64,000 nt of DNA, taken from NCBI GenBank assembly GCA_029204225.1, contig CM055100.1, positions 53,237,763-53,301,762 on the forward strand, written 5' to 3'. The notes under the pieces are model-generated. The model had not been told where the DNA came from, did no database searches, and worked only from the letters and a program-made list of their open reading frames with translations. Positions 47,101 through 57,925 of this stretch are shown here, piece by piece (position 1 is the first letter of the stretch; the number at the start of each line of letters is the position of its first letter). The translations under genes were made by a program, and so were the position numbers. The DNA is from Diphasiastrum complanatum. Taxonomy: Eukaryota; Streptophyta; Lycopodiopsida; Lycopodiales; Lycopodiaceae.

Positions 47101-50100
47101 ATATATCGTCCATAAAATTGACGACAAACTTGCCCATATAGTCTCGCAAGACATCGTTCATGAGCATCATGAACGTGGCTTCGGCATTGGTTAACCCAAA
47201 TGGCATAACCAAAAATTCATAATGACCGAAACGGGTTCAAAAGGCTGTCTTCTGGACGTCTTCATCTCGAATCCGTATTTGATGGTATCCACTTTTGAGA
47301 TCTATCTTACTGAAAATGGTTGCACCTTGCAACGCATCCACTAGATCATCAATCCTAGGCATCGGATACGTGTGCTTTACAGTGATCTTATTCAATCCCC
47401 TGTAATCTACACACATCCGGAAACTACCATCCTTTTTCTTAACAAGTAAAATAGGAGAGGCGAAAGGTGAATAACTCGGATGGATGTACCCCAGCTTGAG
47501 ATACTCCTCCAACATCTTTCTGACTTCCTCTTCCTCTTTTAGGCTCATCCTATAAGGAGGCATACATACCGGACTTGCCCCTGGAACGAGCTCAATACGA
47601 TGATCAACGTTCCGACTAGGCGGCAATCCTTCTGACATATTACTAATTAGCACGTGTTTAAACTGAGTGCGGATGGACTTCTCCAACTCACTTGCTGGGT
47701 CACATCTAGGCTGTAATGAAAATGCATGTGCACTAGGGGATGCAAAAGTAAATGAAGCTTCTTGTGGTTTATTAGTGAGTGTGCTGATCTGATTATTACA
47801 AAAAAAAGAATCAAAACTGGAATCAACATTCACATAACAAAACCACAAATACTGAATCTCCATTCTCTTTATTTGCATACAGGTAACAAGAGGACCCTCA
47901 ACAGATGGTCTCTCCCCCTTTAAGACATGAGACATACCCTCATGCCCGAACTTATACACATGTGACTTCAAATCTATACCGGGCTGCTTACTTGCATGCC
48001 ACCGCTTACCAAGTACAATATCAAACTTAGCTAGTTCAGTAATATCAAAATCTAACTTTTCGGTATACGTCTGAATAGACAAAGACGCTTGAGAGATTCT
48101 TTCATCCCAAACCTTTGTTCCCTTACCATCTGGCATCTCAACAGTATACCGGTAATCAGATGGAACAGTAACCAGGCGAAACTTCCTCACCACGCGAGAA
48201 TTGATAATATTATGCGAGGAACCAGTGTCAAACAAGACGAGCACGTCATGACCTTCCAGCATTCCCCTCATGTGTATCAGTTCACTATCTGGAAACTGAT
48301 AAGCTTCCCGCACCTTGGTGAACAAATAACAAACTGGTGCCTCTGGAACAAGCTTCCGCACCGAAATAGTCATGACACGACGAGTATCCTCATCATTACT
48401 TACCAACAAGTCATCCAAAATTTCCTCATCCTTGCCCTCATCTTGACGTTGCATAGTATGGAGCTTCTTGCCCATTCGTCGAGGACAATCTTTGAAAAGA
48501 TGCTTGCCAAGACAAAAAGCATAATCCGTCTTTCTTGGCCTTTTCCTTTTGCTCAGGACTAAGGGGAGACTTGCGTAAGCACGACGAGCCATAGGAGATC
48601 CCGCCTTGCGCTTCAAAGTCTGTTGCATCTGGATAGGATCCTTCTGCGAAAAGCCTTTCTGACCAGCTTGGCCAGACTTTCGCGAACCCTTCCTCTGAGG
48701 CCAGCTTGGCGCTCCAGATTCAGCCTTGGTGCGCACATTACCTTCAAAGTTGAGAGCTGTAGCAACTCCCTCGTCTAAGGTCTCGCACCCTTCATTAAGC
48801 ACTAAAGGCCTCAACTCTTCACGAAGGCCAAATATGAACTTGTGGACTACTAGCCACTCAGGAATCTCTTCCGGAATCTTGATAAGCGTTTCACGATACC
48901 TATCAACATATTCCTACACCATGTACTACCTCTGACGATGCAAAAGCCAAGCATCCGTCGCACGCACATGCTCATGCGGAGGAATAAACTGAGCTCTGAA
49001 AGCTCGCTTAAACTCAAGCCAGATGGATGGAGCCTGATTAAACTTCAACAACTTGCGCCACCACCTATCAGCAAAATCAGTGAAATGGTAAGCAGCTTTG
49101 CGGACCCGCCAACCCTCATCAATTGGGGACCGCTTAAAATCAAAATACTCCTCCCACTTATGCAACCACTGATCTACGATATCAGTATTGCGTTGGGGAG
49201 TGTTTCCTATGAAACGGGTAGGTTTGATATCTTTGTCTTCTGAATAGGGTGGAGGTAACACAGGACGAACAACAGAAGACGGGTAAGGTGGAGCATACTG
49301 CGAAGAAGACGCATAACCACCAGCTACCATCATCACTCACATCTCTGCGACGGTCTTTTCCACACTATCCATGAGAGCTTGCACAGAAGGGGAAGTACCA
49401 GCAGGCGAACGAGCAGCCATTGTATGTGGATTATGGGCAGGACTAAGCACAGGGCTGGGTGGTGGTGATGGAAGAGCAACGGGTGGACTGAGCGAAATAT
49501 CAACTCTATCATCTTCCATTATGAAACAAAACCAGAGACAACACGAAATCAAGCTAAAAATTGCACTTATTGAAACACACTTAGAAAAGGGAAGTGTGGA
49601 AATTTTCAACTTATTCACAATTTAGAACTAAAAGAGAAAAAGGCAACTAGAAAGTAATAAAACTTTGGGAGAAAACACAAAGCCAAGGACAGGTAGTACT
49701 TCCCTTGTGTCCTACGCTGGTACAAAAGTCGGCAATAAACTTTTTTTGGCGGCTTGAAAGTCGAAAAAAATAGGAAAAAAGCGGGTTGTTTGACGTCGAA
49801 TGTCTTCCAAACAGCAAAAGCTTTTCATGAACCGTCAATTGGCAGTAGGTTGCCCTCCTACTAGGCCCAATCCGCACCCTTAACAGCAGAAACCGGAGAA
49901 AAATCGGAGAAGTTACGCCCAATCCAAAAATCTGACCTGTTTTTTGCTTGAAAACTGACTTTTTGGTGAAACAGAGGCAAATCTGCTCCAAAACCGGCGT
50001 ATGATGGCTCTATAGGATCGCTATGGATGCTAGGAACATGCTCCCAAAATCTGATCAAGTTCTGAGAAGGTTTCGGAGAGTTATGAGCGAAAAACCTTCA

Positions 50101-53100
50101 GAAAAAATGCGTTGGCCCTCCAAAACTTTGAAATTTTTTTGAAATCTGAGATTTACAGTGTGAATCCCTGCTGATCTATAGCAACTGCCCACTAGAAATG
50201 ATCTGAGACAGATCTCCCTCAAATCTGAGCACTATAGACCAAGTTATGGTGAAAAAGCCAAGCTTTTTCTGACTTTCTCTCTCTAGAACAGACGTTTCTC
50301 TGTCTAGAACGAGGCTCTGATACCAATTGTCACAAGCCAGTCTCTCCAAGCTCGTGAATCCGAGAAGCCAGTGTGTAGAATGAATTTCCCAACCATAGGC
50401 ACCCCCTCCTTGAGTCCTTCTACCTGCTATTCCCATCAACTGGCACATGGCATCCACCTATGGGTGATAAGTCCACTTGGCATGCCTGGCCCCAAGAATG
50501 ACGACTTCGCTGCGTACGCGACGACGACTATGAGAACCTGAAGCTTGGTGTGACAACTCGGCCGGTGTGTCTTCATACACAGATAACACGGCGTCAGGAA
50601 CAAAGCCATGGATTTTGTTATCTAGATACGAAACTGCAAGGGAGGAGAGAAGAGGGCCCGCAGCAAACCATTGTTTGGAATTTTCCTTGATGGCTCTCTT
50701 CAATTCTCCGAATACCGTTTTGTACCAGTTATAAGGCTAAGTGTCCAAATCCTATCTTGTAGTTGGACTACAATGCGATGCAAGATCTGAGAAGAGATGT
50801 GCTCCTTCCTAAGGTTGCCAACCATCAGGAAGTTGTTCAGTAGCTGGGTGGCAGCACGAATGATAGGGTCTCGGATGGATTCAACTAGGTAGCCGTCATT
50901 AGTCCAGTATAGTTCATCAGAAGTGTCAATAAAAGGTTTTATTACACTCTTAGCGAAGGCTGTTTGTCTGAAGATATGCCTATGGCTGCAATGGCGGCCT
51001 CAGTTACGCACACAAGGACCTTGTGTGTAGCGGTCTGGTAGGTGATGTAAAACTTAGACTTGGCCTCGGTCCATGTGCTAAAGGCCATGGTGATGAAATC
51101 CATATTGATTTTTCCAGAAAAGGCGCGCTCGTGGATCCCCATTGCGGTGAGCAAAGGCTCAGCATCCGCATGCAAAACATCCAAGTGGTGCTCTGGTCCA
51201 TTGTCTAGCTGCTTCTTGTTGCGCAACAGCATAGATAGCGTACTGCTCTGAAGGACCACTCTCGTGATCATTGCTATAGTTCCATTGCTCATTACCAAGA
51301 TAAGGTTCTGGGAAAGTGCGCTTACATGCAGTTTGATAACACTGCATAACTTCCTCACCTCTGAAATGCTGAACAACATGCTGCAATGTCTCTTTCCTTC
51401 TGCGTTAAATGCGGGATTCATACTTTTTTCCACAAATCTGTTTCCAATAGATAAGGGGAGATCAGTTTTTCATATGCACAGAATTGGAGATATGGTGTTA
51501 GTTGGTATGCTCCCAACAACCAATGGTTGGATTCTCATGAACGCAGGAGCCTTTTGCGACAGTTGTTGCATTAAGTGATAATGCCATTTCATGTTTACAA
51601 TGCAATCTCACGTGAACAAGGCCGAGAGAGTAGATCCTCCGGGCTTGCTACACCCACTTGAGATACCTACAGGAAGGTGGGAAAGCATCTCTATGGATTT
51701 TATTGTTGGGCTACCCAAGACCCAGAATGGTAGACAGGTTTTCCAAGATGACTCATTTCAGCGCAACGACCAAGAAGGTCACAGCTCCGCAAGTGGCTGA
51801 GTTGTTTATTCAGAATATTGTTAGGTTACATGGCCTTCCGAAGTCCATTGTTTCTGACAGGGATCCCAAGCTTACGAGAAATTTCTGGATTGAGGTGTTC
51901 ACCAAGCTGGGAACACAGTTGAGGATGAGTACCTTGGAGCATCCTCAGACGGATGGTCAGACAGAGCGAGTGAATCAAATCTTGATAGATATGCTTAGGG
52001 CATATGTTAGTAGCACGCAAACAGGCAAGGTAAAGCATTTACCGCTATTGGAGTTTGCGTACAATGATAAGAGACATGCGTCCACTGGATTGAGTCCATT
52101 TGAGCTCAATTATGGTTTCAGGCCATTGAGTCCTGCAATCATAGGGATTCCGCATAGGGTACCTAGTGCTGTAGAATTTTTGGCTCAGATGCAGCAGAAG
52201 CTAGAGTTGGCACGAGATAACTTGTCCAAAGCTGTAGCTAGGGCAGAGAGTTATGCTCGTGAGAACCGTACCTATCGGGAATTTGAGAATGGAGATTGGG
52301 TGTATTTACTAGTCCCTTCGAAGTCGAAGGTGCTACGCACAGGAAAGTGCGCCAAGTTATCTCCTAGGTATTGTGGACCATGGTTGATCATTAAGAAGGT
52401 GAGCCAAGTAGCTTATAAACTACAGCTACCTGCGGGATGCAAGGTAAATCCAGTATTCCATGTTAGCAAACTGAAGAAATGTTTGCACGATGGCAATAGC
52501 CTGGTGGAAGGTCTAGTGTCTCTAGAGGAGAAGACACCACAGGTTATGGGCCAGACAGAATCCTAGATCGAAGGGAGCGACGATTGCACAATCGTCTCCT
52601 TCAAGAGTATCTAGTAACTTGGAAAGGGCATCCGTTGTCAGATGCTACCTGGGAGACGCGATAGGCATTGCAGAAGTCTTACCCAAGGTTTGTCATCGAG
52701 GACCGATGACTTGCCAGAGGAGGGAAGGATTGTTAGAGTCCAGTTACGACTCTATCACGACCTCGGCACGGCCAGTTACCAAAGGGCCTGAGGCCTAGTG
52801 TTGGCAAGGGTCAGTGACCAACGAGGACATCTGTCCCAAGTTGGGACCGGTGCGTCACGAGCAGTGATCCGGTGTGGCCGCCTGACAAGCTACCAGAGAC
52901 GCAGTGTGTCTTGACTGTCGGGACCCTAGTCGTCAGTGACGAGATGCTAGCCGACAAGTAGTTGGGGTGACCAAGATGGTCACAGGTCTTTGGCGGGGCA
53001 CGGCGGTGGTACCCTATGAGTCACTCAGTATTCACAGGTCACAGGGGCCAGGCATGCCAAGTAGATTGATCACCCACAGGTGGATGCCATGTGCCATTTG

Positions 53101-55494
53101 ATGGGAATAGCAGGTAGAAGGACTCAAGGAGGGGGTGCCTATAGTTGGGAGGTTCATTCTACACACTGGCTTCTCGGATTCACGAGCTTGGAGAGACTAG
53201 CTTGTGACACAGGCGTTCCTACAACATCTGCATGAGTCCTTGAGGGGTGGATGGGTTATCAAATTCAATACCTCTAAGATAGAGGAGGGCAAGGAATTGG
53301 ACAAGCTACCAGCATTGGGAGAGCAGCTGGCATGGAAAACCATTTTATTTCAGAAAACTCCGGATTCCATCAGGAGTTATGTTGCCAGCCCTCAAAAAAA
53401 ACTGCGGGTAGATCCGTACTATTTGTCGATGCCCAGAAGGAATAAATGGAAAGATTTGGGGATTCCATTGGAAAAAGTCAGTATCCAAACTCCAAATTCG
53501 CCCATAATCCACCAAGTGTATAATTGGCAAATAGCAGTGGATTTCAACCAGGCCTTACAATTTTATGTGGCAAAGTATAGACATTCGCCAGATCCGACCG
53601 TTAGGCAATTTGCGCTTTTTGCGAACGATTTGACAATGTTGGCGTCCGTAGTAACGTGGTGGGATGATTGCCTACCCCAATTGGCTTTCGATCCTAATAA
53701 ACCAATGGCGTCCAACAGTGTTCAAGATCAATTGCCACTTGCCAGATTATACTACCGTGCTGCGATGCTGGGTGGAATGTGGGAATCAAGATTTACGGCA
53801 TGGACCACTTTCAAATGGATTGTCGGGGCCAATAAGTGCTTACCGCACTTGAAAAATTTCAACACGGCGCGCCTGGAATTCATGGAGAAAGTACAGTACC
53901 ATCTTATCAAGGTACAACGCGAGGCTAATCAAAGCCCGAAATGAATAAATCTCGCAAGGTGTCGTGGGACCGCCACCAGTTTTGGTGGGGGATCTGTTGG
54001 AAGGTTGCGGATATCAAGGCAACCCTAACCCTAGCTCATAAGTGAGAGGGATTTGGCACCCTGCGTGTGTAAGTCCAACCCGATGATCACATAGAGATTT
54101 GAGTAATTAGAAAGTCAATAAAAGGACTTTAGCCCTTTTTGCGGGACTTTTAATGTCGCAGGCCTAAATGTCAAGTTAATGAATAAAATAGGGTTTCCCA
54201 CCAAATTTCAATTTCAGGTTCTCTAATTAATGCAAGAGTTTCCCACTCTTTTTAGATTAGAATGGGCCAATAGGATTTTAAGGCTAAGGCCCCCGTCTCC
54301 ACTATAAAGAGGGGCCTACTTGAGTTTGTAAACCATGTTCTCTCTTCATTTCAAATACAAGCGGTTGAGCCTCTTATGGAATGGATTATGAATGTCCTTG
54401 TTCTCTATCTCTTTTCCTTCATCTCTCATGCTTTTGTTATATTTGCTAATTGTTAGATCTGAATATTATTGGGATTGTATGTTCTATTACTTTTTGTGAG
54501 AGAGAAAGGGAGAGAGAGAGAGAAGCAAGTATCTATCTTATCGTGGATTGTAGTGTTAATTAAATAGGGTTAATGGATGTAGTGTTAATGTGTAGTGTTA
54601 ATGGATGTAGTGTTAATGTGTAGTGTTAGTGGATGTTGGTGTTAATGTGAATCATCCATGCATGCTGGATTTGTTTTATGCTATCGCTCTCATGGGATCG
54701 AACCTCCGCGTGACGACTAACTTCATCTCCTTGATGCTTGTATGCTTGGTTCTAGGATAGGATAGAAAAAAAACCCACTACACAAAAAAAAAAATTGTTG
54801 GAAAATAGCTTATGGTTGAAATTCTTTTAGGGGAGCAATGGTCAAACAAACGTTTTGCCTCCCAGAAGTGCAGTAGATAGGGCACAAACATACCTTATTT
54901 TTAGTAGCTATTTGGTTGTTATCTGATCTGGTTCTCAGTAATTGTTAATGCTATAGTTTGGGCTATCAACTCTATGGATGGTGATCACTCTTGCAATCAC
55001 TTCACTGGAGATGTGAGCACAATGTGCATACAGTTGGGGGCATAAATATTGGGCCCTTATCGGCGCACATTTGGACCCCCATTTTTATTTGGGGGGTGCA
55101 GGGGGGGCAGTGGCCATCCTGCTACTGTCCCAGGGGGGATCGTGGGGCAACCCCCACCCCCCGGATCAAAAAGTGACGTATAATTGCTTTACAATTCTCT
55201 CTCTTGTCCCACTAGAATCATCTATGATCGTAACAAACAGGCTAGAGGTTAGTTTTGAATTTTGATCCTTGACAGAACCCAACATGGATTAATCCATCTA
55301 AACTTGACCGAATTGTATCATAGATGCTCGGCAACATACATAAAAATAATGGCCTTAATTAGAGCTTTCATCTGATACCCATATTGCCCACAAAAAAATC
55401 AAAAAAAAAAAACAAGTTTCTAAGAAACGCTCCCAAAATCCAAAAACGCGGTTCTGAACCGCGTTTCCAAAAACGCAGTGCAACTACGATATAC

Positions 55495-55530
<36 letters not shown>

Positions 55531-57886
55531 ATACTAGTAAAGAGTGCCCGCCGATGGCGGGTAATCGCCATATATACTAGTAAAGAGTGCCCGCCGATCG
55601 ACGATCTAGGCCGACGATCTAGTGGGTATGCCTGTCATTGACGGGCGACGGCGAACTGAGTGACTGGCGGTCCTAAAGCGGTCTAAAATGGTCGAAAGTG
55701 CCCTCAAATGGCCTCAAATGGTCGCTAACGGGCCTAATGCGATCTCAAATGGTCGCAAGTGCCCTCATGCGGTCCTAATGCGGTCTAAAATGGTCGGACC
55801 TGACATGGCCGCAAACGGACCTACTGCGTTCCTTAGGCGCATTGCGTACTCAAATGGCCGCAAGTGCCCTCATGCGATCCTAATGCGGTCTAAAATGGTC
55901 ATTAGGACCGCATTAGGACCGTAATGTTGGCTTGGCGTAACGGTCGCAACGTTTGTCGCAAGACGTAGCTTGCAGTTCCCTTCGATTTTGGTCTTCGTAT
56001 AGTGACATCAAGCTTGACTTCTACGGTGCCTTGCGGTAGATCGCAGCCACTGCCTTGGCGGTTCCTTGCAGTGGCTTGCGCTTCTGGTCTTCGCTTACAA
56101 TCGTAAGGTTGACTCATACGGTTCGGTGCGGTAGATCGCAACCATTGCCTTGGCGGTTCCTTGCGGTGGCTTGCGCTTCTGGTCTTCGTTTACAACCGTA
56201 AGGTCGACTCATACGGTTCGTTGCGGTAGATCGCAACCATTGCCTTGGCGGTGGCTTGCGCTTCTGGTCTTCGTTTAACCGTAAGGTTGACTCCTACGGT
56301 TCGTTGCGGTAGATCGCAGCCATGCCCTTGGTGGTGGCTTGCGGTTGCCTTCGGTGCCTTCGTTGAAACTGTTTGCAGGGCTTTGCGGTTGCCTTCGGTG
56401 CCTTCACTGAAACCATTTGCAAGGCTTTGCGATTGCCTTCGGTGCCTTCGTTGAAACCATTTGCAGTGCGGTTGCGGTTGTTTACGGTTTCTGCATGTGG
56501 GTAGTTTCCATGTACTTCTGCAGGCTGTGTAGAAATAGTTCATTTCTGCAGACTATGCAGAAAAGACTGATTTTGTTGAAGACGTCGAAGATGGCCAGGT
56601 CTTCAATGTTCTTCAGATAACTTAAACTTGACATTCGAATGTGAAAAGAATAGGATTGGTTACCCTTTATGCTTTGATCTATGGATGAAGATTGGTCGGA
56701 AGCCCGATGCAATCGTTCTTCAAGTAGTTCGGCCGTGTGTACTTGGTCGTGAAATAATGTACAACGACATCAATATAGATCGTACATCAGTCTGGCTTAA
56801 GCTCCGCCTCAAGAGCGTGAAGTTGCACCGTCGTAGAAGCCGTAGGTGAACCATAATGTTGGCTTGGCAGTTCGTAACGGTCACAACGTCTGTCACAAGA
56901 CGTAGCTTGTGGTTACCTTCGGTTTTGGTCTTCATATAGTGACCGCAAGGTTGACTTCTGCGGTGCCTTGCGGTAGATCGCAGCCATTGCCTTGGCAGTG
57001 GCTTGACGCTTCTGGTCTTCGCTTACAATCGTAAGGTTGACTCATACAGTTTGGTGCGGTAGATCGCAGCCATTGCCTTGGCGGTTCCTTGGGGTGGCTT
57101 GCGCTTCTGGTCTTCGTTTACAACCATAAGGTTGACTCATACGGTTCAGTGCGGTAGATCGCAGCCATTGCCTTGGCGGTGGCTTGCGGTTGCCTTCGTT
57201 GAAACCGTTTGCAGTGCGGTTGCGGTTGTGCTTGGTCGTGAACTGTGTACTTGGTCGTGAAATAATGTACAGTGACATCTATACAAATCGTACATAGTCA
57301 GATTTAAGTTCTGCTTCGGAAGCGTGAAGTTGCGCCGTCGTAGAAGCCGTAGGTGAACCGTAATGTTGGCTTGGCGGTTCGTAATGGTCTCAATGTTTGT
57401 CGCAAGACGTAGCTTGCGGTTCCCTTTGGTTTTGGTCTTCGTATAGTGACCGCAAGGTTGACTTCTGCGGTGCCTTGCAGTAGATCGCAGCAATTGCCTT
57501 TGCGGTTCCTTGCGGTGGCTTGCGCTTCTGGTCTTCGCTTACAATCGTAAGGTTGACTCATACGGTTCGGTGTGGTAGATCGCAGCCATTGCCTTGGCGG
57601 TGGATTGCGCTTCTGGTCTTCGTTTACAACCGTAAGGTTGACTCATACAGTTCGTTGCAGTAGATCTCGTCGACTGCCTTGGCGGTTCCTTGCGGCGGGC
57701 TTGAAACCGTTTGCAGGGCTTTGCGGTTGCCTTCGGTGCCTTTGACGGAGGGAGTTTGAAATGCGGCGGGTAGCAAGCTTTGTGTTAGAGAGCTTTAAAG
57801 GTCATAATGAGAGTGAGCCCTAGGGGTGAGAAGGGTATGAGAAGGGCACACATTTGTCATCATGAAGGATGACAAATAGTTAGTGC

Positions 57887-57925
<39 letters not shown>

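Larger units (their letters stand above)
46543..50490 (-). mobile_element. Chromovirus C, 5' half (minus strand)
   Basis: Partial 5' LTR, PBS, gag, protease, RT and the first part of RNase H, in order on the minus strand. The 3' half of what appears to be the same element (integrase, chromodomain, 3' LTR) lies at 51590-53209 on the plus strand. The two LTR pieces match over about 160 bases. Confidence 0.85.

Noticed and set aside
48089-48562. 157-codon plus-strand ORF
   Set aside because: Antisense to the chromovirus C gag-protease frame.
55640-57770. CRISPR-like array
   Set aside because: Units of 83-97 bp lie head to tail without unique spacers, inside a plant intron. It is a tandem repeat, not a CRISPR.
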